Counted from the stretch's first letter, positions 16,838 through 25,509 are shown. The stretch: 64,000 bases of DNA from Vibrio bivalvicida (GCF_001399455.2 NZ_LLEI02000022.1:1-64000); one strand, 5' to 3'. Translations and numbers: made by a program. The notes: a model not told the origin generated them from the sequence alone.

Positions 16838-19027
16838 ATGGATCCTCTTTTTATTTTGTTATGTACGCTACTTGTGCTCTTGATGCAGGTTGGTTTTCTG
16901 TTTCTAGAGGCAGGTACGGTACGTAAAAAAAACACAGCAAATGTGGCAGCCAAAAACCTTATCGATTTAGCGGTTGTACTGATCCTTTATTGGTTAGTTG
17001 GCTACGGTGTCATGTTTGGCGAGTCAATGGGGGGGTATCTAGGTACTAGCCATTTTTTACTTGGTCATTTTGATGGTTTAGATGAGGGAGCTTTCTTTGT
17101 CTTTCAAATGGTATTTTGTGCGACATCGGTGACGATCATTTCAGGGGCAATTGCAGAGAGAGGTAGCTTAAAAGGCTATATCGCATTGTCTGTATTTGTA
17201 GCTGTCGCCATGTATCCAATCGTTGGGCATTGGGTGTGGTCGGATAATGGCTGGTTAGCACGACGTGGTTTTGTCGATTTTGCAGGCTCAACAGTGGTCC
17301 ATTCGGTTGGTGGCTGGGCCGCTTTGGCTGCGATCATGATTATTGGGCCTAGGCTGAATCGGTTTGTCAAAGGTCATAATTTTAATCACAGCAGCTTAGT
17401 ACAGAGTGTCGCAGGGGTGGTTTTTCTATGGATAGGCTGGCTAGGTTTTAATGCGGGGAGCTCTCTGCATTTCGACAGTAACGTGTTTAACATTGTCCTC
17501 AATACCATTCTTGCGGGTGCAGCGGGTGGTCTTACATCAGCAATGTACTCCTTACATAAAACCAACAGAGTCCATATTCCCAACTTCTACAATGGAATCC
17601 TTTCTGGACTTGTCTCAATCACAGCGAGCTGTAACTTTGTTGATGGCCTATCATCGGTGATCATTGGCTCACTAGGTGCTTTGATTTCACTGTCGGTAGG
17701 TAGGTTGTTAGTGAATAAAAAGATCGATGACGTAGTGGACGCAGTGCCTGTTCACTTAGCGAGTGGAGTATGGGGCACAATAGCCGTAGCCTTGTTTGTC
17801 CCTCAGCAAGTAATCACAGATACCTTGATGATGAGCAATAGAATGGAACTGCTATGGGGACAAATCTTTGGTGTGACTGTCATTGCTGTTTTTGTTTTTC
17901 CCTGCTGTTACCTTGTCTTTTTATTGATAAACAAAGTGATCCCTCTTCGCGTTGGCCATGAAGAGGAAATCGTCGGACTTAATATCTCATCCCATGAAGC
18001 GAGTAGTGATCTCTATGATTTGGTCACCGTGATGCAAAACCAAGAAGAGAGCGGGGACTTTAGCCAGCGAGTAAACTATGACCCTACTTCAGAAATAGGC
18101 ATGATTGCCCGTCAATATAATCGAGTCCTGTCTCGTTTTGAGACGGCATTAGTTAAAGCGACTCAAAAGCATAGTGCGCTATTGCAAACCAATCAAAGAC
18201 TGAAGTCGATGGAGTCGCGGGTGCAAAAAAGTGAAAAGCTCTCAAGTCTAGGTCAGATAAGTTCAGGTTTAGTGAGAGAGATCAACGAACCTATCGGCTA
18301 TGTACTGAGCAATATCAAAACACTTAAAGATTACAATAAGTTCTTTAAACTGTTAGTGACCGAGTATAAAGCGTTTGCTGCAATGGTTTCTCAGCACCCA
18401 GTGGTCGCCAATGAGGTGCTGCAGCGCATTGACAAAATTTGTGAAGAGGAAGATCTGGAGTTTGTGCTAGAAGACAGTGAAGAGCTGATTAACGCAACAT
18501 CAGATGGCGCGAGCAAAATAGAGAAGATTCTTTCCAATGTACGCACGTTTTCTGAGTTCGGAGATGAAAAGTTTGAGCTTAAAGATATTAACGTTTTGGT
18601 TTCATCAGCGGTAGAAAGAATTGCCTCAACCTTGCCACTTAGCTGTAAATTATTGGAGTCTTATGAAGCTGAGTTACCGATGGTTTCTTGCAGTCCTCAT
18701 CAAATAGAACAGCTGTGCGTCAACTTACTTTCTAACTCTATACAGGCGATAGGGGAAGAACGCGGAGCGATCAAGGTGACGACAAGTAACGAAGCTAATA
18801 ATGTTGTAGTGGCGATCATTGATAGTGGTGTTGGTATTCAGCAGGAGAACCAATCTAAAGTGTTCGACCCATTTTTTACCACACTTGGCTCACAAGGGCA
18901 CGCAGGGCTAGGTTTATCAATCTGCTATGGAATCGCGACCAATCACGGTGGTTCATTAACCTTACTAAGTAAACAGGCAAAAGGAACCAAAGTATCTTTG
19001 CGTCTGCCAATGCCCCTTGATGAATAA
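16838..19027 (+). CDS. Ammonium transporter-histidine kinase fusion lacking the phospho-acceptor His
   Basis: A 729-residue protein. Residues about 1-385 form an Amt/Rh channel with the conserved Asp147 and twin histidines His155 and His306, plus GAIAERG and WLGFNAGSSLHFD. A linker at about 400-470 is followed by a kinase core: dimerisation box GLVREINEPIGYVLSNI, N box NLLSNSIQAI, G1 IDSGVGI, F box VFDPFFTT, G2 GLGLSI. The family box reads A-H-E-I-N-x-P, but here codon 480 (18275-18277, AGA) is Arg. Autophosphorylation in the usual way is therefore unlikely. GTG at 16832 is an alternative start. The partner regulator begins 15 bases later. Amt-kinase fusions have been described as ammonium sensors in other phyla. 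Confidence 0.88.
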   Translation: MDPLFILLCTLLVLLMQVGFLFLEAGTVRKKNTANVAAKNLIDLAVVLILYWLVGYGVMFGESMGGYLGTSHFLLGHFDGLDEGAFFVFQMVFCATSVTIISGAIAERGSLKGYIALSVFVAVAMYPIVGHWVWSDNGWLARRGFVDFAGSTVVHSVGGWAALAAIMIIGPRLNRFVKGHNFNHSSLVQSVAGVVFLWIGWLGFNAGSSLHFDSNVFNIVLNTILAGAAGGLTSAMYSLHKTNRVHIPNFYNGILSGLVSITASCNFVDGLSSVIIGSLGALISLSVGRLLVNKKIDDVVDAVPVHLASGVWGTIAVALFVPQQVITDTLMMSNRMELLWGQIFGVTVIAVFVFPCCYLVFLLINKVIPLRVGHEEEIVGLNISSHEASSDLYDLVTVMQNQEESGDFSQRVNYDPTSEIGMIARQYNRVLSRFETALVKATQKHSALLQTNQRLKSMESRVQKSEKLSSLGQISSGLVREINEPIGYVLSNIKTLKDYNKFFKLLVTEYKAFAAMVSQHPVVANEVLQRIDKICEEEDLEFVLEDSEELINATSDGASKIEKILSNVRTFSEFGDEKFELKDINVLVSSAVERIASTLPLSCKLLESYEAELPMVSCSPHQIEQLCVNLLSNSIQAIGEERGAIKVTTSNEANNVVVAIIDSGVGIQQENQSKVFDPFFTTLGSQGHAGLGLSICYGIATNHGGSLTLLSKQAKGTKVSLRLPMPLDE

Positions 19028-19042
19028 TGAAGGAGAGGATAC

Positions 19043-20323
19043 ATGCCAGATAGAGAACAGAGGAGGCTATTGGTTGTTGATGATGAAGTTCAGATCACCA
19101 AATCTCTGAGTCGTTTGCTGAGGAAGGAGTATGAAGTTGTAACTTTTAATAGCCCCCTTGAAGCTTTGGTCTACTTAGGTGACAACGAAGTGGCAATTAT
19201 TATGTCTGACATGCGCATGCCGGGTATGGGGGGCGCCCGGTTTTTAAGTGAATCTATTTTAATTCAGCCTCATGCGATACGGATTGCATTCTCCGGTGGG
19301 GTTGATTACCGTACTTTAGTCAGTGCTATTAACGAGGGTAAGATTCACCATGTTATTGCCAAACCTTGGGACACTGAAGATTTGAAAGTGCTGTTAAGTC
19401 AGATGGCCACTCAGTACCAAATGAACATTGGCCTCAAACAGCACGCTCATAAACTAGAGCAGGAAAATAGCGCTTATAGCGAACAAAACAGTCAGCTATT
19501 AGCTTCATCCACGCAAGCGCAGACGCAGCTCGCTGAACTCAGACAGCAACATGATCTTTTGTTAAATCGCTACCAAACCTTTTCTCAGGATTTGTCGAAT
19601 GTACTGTTAGCTGCTGCGATTGCCCAATCTTGGTATCAACAATGTGATATCGACAGAGTGGCCAATCACGCTAAACAGTTAGCCGTATATTTGGGCGTAT
19701 CACCACGAGTTGCTGAGCGAGTACATCGCTGTGCATTGTTGCACCCGCTTGGGCTCGTATTCTCTAGTGGTAATGAAATACCAGATAACTTTGCTAATCA
19801 CCATCTTAGCCCTTGCTGTTTTGGCTCCTTGGCCTACGAGACATTGAGCGATAGTGACCTCCTCAAAGATGTGGTTATGGGCATTCGGCATCAAGATGAA
19901 AACATGAATGGCACGGGCTATCCAATGCATCTCAAACAACAGGACATCCCCCTGACTGCTAAGATTGTTCGCGTAGTCAAAGACTATGACTACTTGACCG
20001 TTACTCATGTTGATCCAGCAAAGCGATGTTCACCAATGCAAGCTGCCGAGAAATTACAGGAACTCGCAGAAGTACACTATGATCCCGCTATCTTGAAAGC
20101 CTATCTAAAAATGGTGTCGGAAAAACGCCAAAACAGCGATAACTCTATGGAATACTCCGTCCCTTTACGAGAACTTAGGGTTGGGGATGAGATTAAAAGG
20201 GATGTACATCTAACCAATGGCCAAGTTCTGATAAAACGTGGCAGCATTCTGAATGGTGACATGCTGCAACGTTTGATTGGCTTAGAAAAGCAAAATAAGC
20301 GCCATTTTGCCTATGTGGTTTAA
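19043..20323 (+). CDS. Response regulator with degenerate HD-GYP output domain
   Basis: A 426-residue protein. The REC domain (about 5-125) has an intact phospho-acceptor Asp56 in IIMSDMRMPG, preceded by VVDDE, and ends with the AKPWD lysine. A coiled coil (about 130-185) leads to an HD-GYP domain. The HD pair reads His234-Pro235 (CALLHPLG for LLHDIGK). The HHE motif is RHQD, while GTGYP (291-294) is kept. A c-di-GMP phosphodiesterase with such losses should be inactive and may instead bind the ligand or a partner. AAGGAGAGG precedes the ATG. It is co-transcribed with the Amt-kinase gene. Confidence 0.88.
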   Translation: MPDREQRRLLVVDDEVQITKSLSRLLRKEYEVVTFNSPLEALVYLGDNEVAIIMSDMRMPGMGGARFLSESILIQPHAIRIAFSGGVDYRTLVSAINEGKIHHVIAKPWDTEDLKVLLSQMATQYQMNIGLKQHAHKLEQENSAYSEQNSQLLASSTQAQTQLAELRQQHDLLLNRYQTFSQDLSNVLLAAAIAQSWYQQCDIDRVANHAKQLAVYLGVSPRVAERVHRCALLHPLGLVFSSGNEIPDNFANHHLSPCCFGSLAYETLSDSDLLKDVVMGIRHQDENMNGTGYPMHLKQQDIPLTAKIVRVVKDYDYLTVTHVDPAKRCSPMQAAEKLQELAEVHYDPAILKAYLKMVSEKRQNSDNSMEYSVPLRELRVGDEIKRDVHLTNGQVLIKRGSILNGDMLQRLIGLEKQNKRHFAYVV

Positions 20324-20337
20324 TCGCACAAACTGAC

Positions 20338-20457
20338 GCTAGTCATGGCTTTCGATAAATAACTGACACCCAGCACTACACTCCGCATTTGCATACGGGT
20401 TATTTAATTGCTGATTATGCAATAAGCTTTTGCACATATAGCCATGCGCTGACTAGT
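20338..20457. repeat. Imperfect inverted repeat in the convergent gap
   Basis: CTAGTCATGGCT (20339-20350) faces AGCCAT-GCGC-TGACTAG (20440-20456), a long-range match with a four-base insertion. It could be the remains of a small mobile element or a weak terminator structure. No gene is present in this gap. Confidence 0.35.
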
Positions 20458-20468
20458 TAGCATCATAC

Positions 20469-21350
20469 TTATTTAAGTATTGCTTGGTACTCATCCTCCC
20501 ATTGAGGGGCATTCCAGTGGGCTTGAAATACGGTATATGTAATATGCTTACGCATAAGTTGAGTCGTATCATTCGTAATACTACTATCTGAGGCTTGCTT
20601 GAATGGTTCAAAGTTCAGCTCCTGAACGGTTTTGCCGTTCTCTGCCAGCTTAAAGAAGTAGTTGTAGTCTGGTTGTTCCTCATTCTCGACATACTCGATA
20701 CCCTTTAATTCACTCTTAGGGTAGGGAGGATAGTTAATACTTAGCCCGGTTCCTTTAGGTAATAGTTCATTACCAGCTTTGTGTTGTTTATTTAGTTTGT
20801 CGACAACTTCCAAAGTATGTTTAACCGCCGCTGGAATGTATTCAAACGAGCTTGGGAAACCATCATTAGCCTCCTCTAAGCGAAACCCCATAGATACGGC
20901 TAAAGCCGGAATGCCATGTCGTACAGAGCGAGCGGCAGCGGAGACTGTTCCAGAGTTAAACTGATTGACGCCTACATTCGGTCCGTCATTGACGCCAGAG
21001 ATGACAAGGTCGGGCTTTTGATCAGCCATTAAGGCTGTTAAACCAAACAGCACTGAGTCTACAGGGGTACCGTCAAAACAATACTGTTTGTCCGCGATCT
21101 TCTCATAGTTAAGCTGCTTACCAATTTTGAATGTTACTGCTGTTCCCATTCCACTTTGGTTATTGAGTGGCCCAGAAAGCCAAACATCGTAACCTTGCTT
21201 ATTGAGAGCATTGAACAAGGCTTGGCTTCCCTCGCTTTTACAACCATCATCACTGACTACCAAGATTCGTAGTGGCTCAGGTGTATTGGCGAGTGTTGCC
21301 ATAGGAGTCAAGGCACATGCGGTTAGAGTAAATAGTGCTGAGTATTTCAT
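20469..21350 (-). CDS. Periplasmic SurE-like 5'/3'-nucleotidase
   Basis: A 293-residue SurE-fold phosphatase with a signal peptide (cut near residue 21, LANT). Metal-binding Asp pair is in ILVVSDDG, and the active-site block is SGVNDGPNVGVNQFNSGTVSAA, matching SGxNxGxN...SGTV of SurE. Cytosolic SurE is usually near pcm and rpoS; this exported version lies 16 bases after a porin gene, in line with nucleotide or sugar-phosphate scavenging. The start at 21350 has AGGAT before it; an upstream in-frame start at 21437 would bury the signal peptide. Confidence 0.85.
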   Translation of the reverse strand: MKYSALFTLTACALTPMATLANTPEPLRILVVSDDGCKSEGSQALFNALNKQGYDVWLSGPLNNQSGMGTAVTFKIGKQLNYEKIADKQYCFDGTPVDSVLFGLTALMADQKPDLVISGVNDGPNVGVNQFNSGTVSAAARSVRHGIPALAVSMGFRLEEANDGFPSSFEYIPAAVKHTLEVVDKLNKQHKAGNELLPKGTGLSINYPPYPKSELKGIEYVENEEQPDYNYFFKLAENGKTVQELNFEPFKQASDSSITNDTTQLMRKHITYTVFQAHWNAPQWEDEYQAILK

Positions 21351-21366
21351 AAGATATCCTTGTCGA

Positions 21367-22665
21367 TTAAAGCAGGTTAAATTTGTAATCAAGCATAAAG
21401 GTGCCACCGATGGTTGGTGCTCTTCTCCAGCTACCATTTTCGATGACTGGATTCATGGCTCCATCCATAGCGTAGGAATAACCAGGGCCAACACCCAGCA
21501 TGGCACTCAGGCCTTTAACGGATGAGAACTTATACATAGCAAGCAGATCTAGGCTAGCTTCGTCAATTTCTTGCCCTTGATATTCCATGCCGAAACCATA
21601 GGTGAGGCGACTGCCAAGCTTCAAACCAGGAACACCTGCGGCACTCATGTCATACATTGCCTGCATCGCAATCATATGCTCGCCATCTTTGTTAAAGTCA
21701 GTCCCGGTTCCATCTGCTCGGCTATTAAAATTACCGTCGGTGTTCTTACCTAAATCCCAGTAGAACATGCCCAGACCATTTTCTCGCTTGGCATCTGTAT
21801 ATGCGTAACTGGCCCCGACAATCCAGCTAGAAAATTGATAATCTAAATTTAGGTTGTAGTGGTATGCTTCGTCGTCGAATGGAATTCCTTCCCAGTTTTC
21901 TAGACCTTTGTTTTGATACCAGTAACCACTGACTGTCAGAGATTCTTTCTCACCAATAGGTGTTTGCCATTTCACCTCAACGCCATTGCGTCGCAAGTAA
22001 TCTTGGCTCTGACCACTAAAAGCTAAAATTGAGTTTTTTTTGCCCCAGCGGTAGCTGATATCACCGGTGATGATGTTGTCAATAGCTTTTCCGCTTAGAG
22101 TAGTAAAACGTTCTTTGAGTGGTGAGTCTCTATCAGAGAAGCGATCAGTATAAGCCCCGCGTAATAAAAAACCTTTGTAACCAAACTCGCCGCTAACACT
22201 TTGGTAGCTGCTCGTTACTGCACGACTGCGTGAAATCGTGATGGCACCAAGCTTGTGGAGTTGACGCCAACCTACATATCCACGAGCAAACGCTTCTTCA
22301 TTTTGCCATTGTAGCTTAGTGTAGATTTGAGTCATTTTATTGAAGCTTTCTGCGTTACCGTTGTTATCTCGTAATAGGTTACGGCCTTGAAAGTGGTCGT
22401 TGGCACCAAGCTTAATTGCGCCACCATAACTGGCGTCAAAGCCAATGAAGTCAGCTAAGTAGCCAGATTGATAGTCAATCGCTATACCTTGTGCCCAAGC
22501 AAATTGATCTTTGTCGTCCTTGGTATCTTGATCTAAATACATAGCGATATTTCGCGTTGATAGATCCAATTTACTATCTTCTAACAAGTCAGCAGTGCTT
22601 AAAAAAGGTATTGAAGACAAACTAGAAAATAATAATATATTTGTAGTGGTAGGTAAGAGTTTCAT
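21367..22665 (-). CDS. OprD-family outer-membrane porin
   Basis: A 432-residue protein with a signal peptide (about 1-25) and repeating beta-barrel strands. The early SKLDLSTRNIAMYLDQD and AWAQGIAIDYQSGYLADFIGFDASYGGAIKLG are typical of OprD porins, which take up small substrates such as oligosaccharides, amino acids or acids. The C-terminus ends DYKFNLL. AAAGGAAAT precedes the ATG. It sits between beta-phosphoglucomutase and the SurE-like gene in one minus-strand run, so it likely admits the sugar used by this locus. Confidence 0.85.
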   Translation of the reverse strand: MKLLPTTTNILLFSSLSSIPFLSTADLLEDSKLDLSTRNIAMYLDQDTKDDKDQFAWAQGIAIDYQSGYLADFIGFDASYGGAIKLGANDHFQGRNLLRDNNGNAESFNKMTQIYTKLQWQNEEAFARGYVGWRQLHKLGAITISRSRAVTSSYQSVSGEFGYKGFLLRGAYTDRFSDRDSPLKERFTTLSGKAIDNIITGDISYRWGKKNSILAFSGQSQDYLRRNGVEVKWQTPIGEKESLTVSGYWYQNKGLENWEGIPFDDEAYHYNLNLDYQFSSWIVGASYAYTDAKRENGLGMFYWDLGKNTDGNFNSRADGTGTDFNKDGEHMIAMQAMYDMSAAGVPGLKLGSRLTYGFGMEYQGQEIDEASLDLLAMYKFSSVKGLSAMLGVGPGYSYAMDGAMNPVIENGSWRRAPTIGGTFMLDYKFNLL

Positions 22666-22740
22666 ATATTTCCTTTATATCTTTATAACTCAGTTTTATA
22701 TTAATAATTTTATCTCTTATATCCTTGGTAGATATTGATG

Positions 22741-23415
22741 TTATTTATTAGGTGGATTTTGTGCTGGAGATAAATTAGTGATCATGGTCAAGTATTGTTC
22801 TAGGTTGCTGACGACATAATTCGCTTCTTTAAGCTGTGAACCATCACCGATACCGACAACTGACATGTTTGCTGCAATAGCAGCTTTAACACCGGCTTGC
22901 GCATCCTCAAATACTGTGCAATCTGTTGGCTTTGCAGAGAGTTTTAGAGCGGCTTGTATAAAGACCTCAGGATTGGGCTTCGCTTTTACTACACAGTTAC
23001 CGTCAACAATGGCATCAAAATATGACTCTATTCCTGTGGCTGATAATATTTGCTTTGCATTTTTACTTGCTGAACCTAATGCAATCTTTATATTATTTTT
23101 TTTAAATAAATTGAGAGTTTCAAATACTCCGGGCAATATATCCTTATCTGAAAGGGTACTAATATGTTCTTTATATATTCTGTTCTTTCTTTCTAACCAG
23201 GATCTTTTATTACAATCAGACATGGATTGATTGTTGATGTCTAAAATTATATTGAGTGAATGTGAACGGCTAACACCTTTTAAGCGTTCATTATCTGCCT
23301 TGGTAAATGAGAGCCCGATCTGAGTTGCAATATCTTTCCAAGCTAAATAGTGAAATTTTGCGGTATCGACAAGCACACCATCAAGGTCAAAAATTGCTGT
23401 ATTGGGTAGTAACAT
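22741..23415 (-). CDS. pgmB: Beta-phosphoglucomutase
   Basis: A 224-residue HAD-superfamily mutase that converts beta-glucose-1-phosphate to glucose-6-phosphate. Nucleophile and acid/base Asp residues are in FDLDGVLVDTAKFHYLAWK, the cap residue region is LKGVSRSHSLNIIL, and LGSASKNA and FEDAQAGVKAA complete the active site. The ATG at 23415 follows AGGAGACAAC; an upstream start at 23439 adds eight unrelated residues. It lies between the GH3 gene and the porin gene. No GH65-type phosphorylase, the usual source of its substrate, is in the cluster. Base composition is more AT-rich than in the neighbours. Confidence 0.9.
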   Translation of the reverse strand: MLLPNTAIFDLDGVLVDTAKFHYLAWKDIATQIGLSFTKADNERLKGVSRSHSLNIILDINNQSMSDCNKRSWLERKNRIYKEHISTLSDKDILPGVFETLNLFKKNNIKIALGSASKNAKQILSATGIESYFDAIVDGNCVVKAKPNPEVFIQAALKLSAKPTDCTVFEDAQAGVKAAIAANMSVVGIGDGSQLKEANYVVSNLEQYLTMITNLSPAQNPPNK

Positions 23416-23469
23416 GTTGTCTCCTATTACAGCGGGCAAAACTGTTTAGATTGCCCGCCAAATATATTA

Positions 23470-25155
23470 TTAAAGGCGGGTATCCCACTGACCAACAAAG
23501 GCATCAACAGGACTCACTCCTGTAAATGATGAGCGACCAAGGAGTTTGTTGACGACCGCTTCAATAGTGTGTTGGTTAGCGGTATAAGCGTTGATGTAAG
23601 TTGGAACCCTTGGCACATCCATTAGGTGGTATGGGCTACCAAAGGAAATGAATAACGTTGGAATTTCTTGGCTAAACCATGGAGCATCGATGCCCATAGG
23701 TCTGGCCCAATTAATTCTCAATGTGGTTTTGTTGCTTGCGGTTTTAAATTTGGCTGTGTAGATAACAAGATCGTAATCTTCGATGAACGCCTGTACGGGT
23801 TGCATCATATCTCTCATGGTGAATTCCGAGGTATCGTAGACCGATACGTTGAATCCATTTGATTCAAGCTCTGTTTTAAAAGACTCGGTTGTGCCTGATT
23901 CAAAGCCAAACATATCTGGCTCATCACCTAAACCAATCAGTAGTACACGGCTGTGCTGTTCCAAGTTCAAAGGTAAGGTTTGGTTAAGATCTTTGACTAA
24001 AGTGATGGATTTATCGGCACAATCACTCGCTAATTCTTTATGTTGTTTGCAGCCAACGACGGATTTATCCAATTCAGCCGTCAGATCCCGCTTGTGTAAG
24101 CCGAGAGCAGCTTTGGTTGCTAGCGTGCGAGTGATGGCTTCGTCGACGCGCTCTACTGAAAGTAAGCCAGTTTCGATCCCTTTACGCATGTACTCAAAGT
24201 CTTCATCAAGATCTTTGTTAAATAGGAACAAGTCACACCCTGCTGCAATAGTCATAGGGACAGCTTGTTCCCGGGGAAGGGCAACGGTGAAGCCAACCAT
24301 ACTTGTTGCATCTGAAACGATCATTCCGTTAAAGCCAAGTTGACCGCGTAACAGGTCATTGAGCAGCTCAGGTGCAAGTGAAGCTGGCATAATTTCCTTA
24401 TCGCTCAGCTGTGGATTCAATTTTTTAGAGTAAGCTGGTAGCGCTATATGCCCTGCCATTACCGTCAATGCTCCCGCATTGATTGAGTGCTGATAGACTT
24501 GGCCAAAGGTGCTGTCCCACTCATCTGGCTGTTGGGTGTTCACGGACATGACGAGGTGCTGGTCGCGATAGTCGATACCATCTCCGGGGAAATGCTTGAT
24601 AGATGTTGCCATGCCATGTGATTGAACGGCTTCGACATAGGCTCTACCCATGGCAGCCACGAGTTCCGGATCACTGCCATATGTGCGTGTATTGGTGATA
24701 GGATTATGCGGATTGATATCTAAATCGATAACGGGCGCAAATGCCCAGTTACATCCGACGGCACGACCTTCTTTGGCGACAACATTGCCCAGTTCGGTGG
24801 CCATCTTGGTATCAGCTGTCGCTCCAACTTGCATTTGGCTGCCAAATTCGGTTCCTTCAATGACAGCGCCGTTTCCTCCACTCTCTAGATTGGCTGCGAT
24901 CAGCATAGGGATCTTACTGTGCTGTTGTAGGTAAGAGTGAACTTGTTGCGTTTCGTCTAGCTCGCCTGGACGAAACATAATGCCTGCAGGTTTGTACTGT
25001 TCCAGCATTTGTTTTAGATCGGTTTGTTTAGCGCTAAGGCCTATTGGGCAAAAGAGGTGGCCGATTTTTTCTTCAAGTGTCATTGAGGCCAAAGTGGTTT
25101 CTACCCAGTTGATTTCTTCACTGTTTAAGTAGAAGGGGTTTGTCGTTAGATCCAT
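23470..25155 (-). CDS. Glycoside hydrolase family 3 enzyme with His/Asp catalytic dyad
   Basis: A 561-residue cytoplasmic enzyme without signal peptide. The TIM-barrel domain (about 1-350) has KHFPGDGIDYRDQH, equivalent to the NagZ-type KHFPGHGxxxxDSH loop that supplies a His/Asp acid-base dyad. The nucleophile Asp is in IVSDATSM. A C-terminal alpha/beta sandwich (about 370-561) follows, as in two-domain NagZ-like enzymes. The family covers beta-N-acetylglucosaminidases, beta-glucosidases and some phosphorylases. Beside beta-phosphoglucomutase and a symporter it probably cleaves an imported beta-glycoside. It is first gene of the minus-strand operon. Confidence 0.86.
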   Translation of the reverse strand: MDLTTNPFYLNSEEINWVETTLASMTLEEKIGHLFCPIGLSAKQTDLKQMLEQYKPAGIMFRPGELDETQQVHSYLQQHSKIPMLIAANLESGGNGAVIEGTEFGSQMQVGATADTKMATELGNVVAKEGRAVGCNWAFAPVIDLDINPHNPITNTRTYGSDPELVAAMGRAYVEAVQSHGMATSIKHFPGDGIDYRDQHLVMSVNTQQPDEWDSTFGQVYQHSINAGALTVMAGHIALPAYSKKLNPQLSDKEIMPASLAPELLNDLLRGQLGFNGMIVSDATSMVGFTVALPREQAVPMTIAAGCDLFLFNKDLDEDFEYMRKGIETGLLSVERVDEAITRTLATKAALGLHKRDLTAELDKSVVGCKQHKELASDCADKSITLVKDLNQTLPLNLEQHSRVLLIGLGDEPDMFGFESGTTESFKTELESNGFNVSVYDTSEFTMRDMMQPVQAFIEDYDLVIYTAKFKTASNKTTLRINWARPMGIDAPWFSQEIPTLFISFGSPYHLMDVPRVPTYINAYTANQHTIEAVVNKLLGRSSFTGVSPVDAFVGQWDTRL

Positions 25156-25231
25156 AGTTGATGCTCCTCATTCGGTTTACAGTCAGTCTATGGAATACAG
25201 TTTCAACAAACTTCGTAGTGGTTTAACGACC

Positions 25232-25254
25232 TATATGGGTGATCTTTGTGGTTA
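25232..25254 (+). promoter_or_regulatory. Operator-like site A in the divergent promoter region
   Basis: A 23-bp sequence with the core ATGGGTGATCTTTGTGGTTA. It recurs with 19 of 23 matches in inverted orientation at 25416-25438. Paired, asymmetric, about 20-bp sites are what AraC-type regulators bind, and one is encoded downstream. Confidence 0.6.
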
Positions 25255-25415
25255 GAGAAAAAGTGTGATCTGGCATAGCTAGGACTTTGTGTTGTAACGG
25301 TTATCCCAAATCAGTTTGAATACTGCGGACATTCGCGATTTTTCATTGACTTATAAAGGCTTAACTTGTGGTTTACGAGGTGAGGAGATTATTGAGTGAA
25401 TTCACATTTTTATTA

Positions 25416-25438
25416 TGACCACAAAAAACACCCATAAA
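25416..25438 (-). promoter_or_regulatory. Operator-like site B in the divergent promoter region
   Basis: The reverse complement contains ATGGGTGTTTTTTGTGGTCA, matching site A. The two sites are 184 bases apart centre to centre. A half site (TTGTGGTTTA, near 25365-25375) lies between them. Site B lies about 70 bases before the symporter gene. Confidence 0.6.
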
Positions 25439-25509
25439 GTGTATCAAATAGGTGCCTTATGACTGTTGGCTAATAAAGCAACACTAAAAGAAAACTCAAA
25501 TAGGCAATA

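Noticed and set aside
25263..25284. CRP-binding site upstream of the GH3 operon
   Set aside because: Only the left half (GTGTGATCT) fits; the right half does not match TCACA, so support is insufficient.
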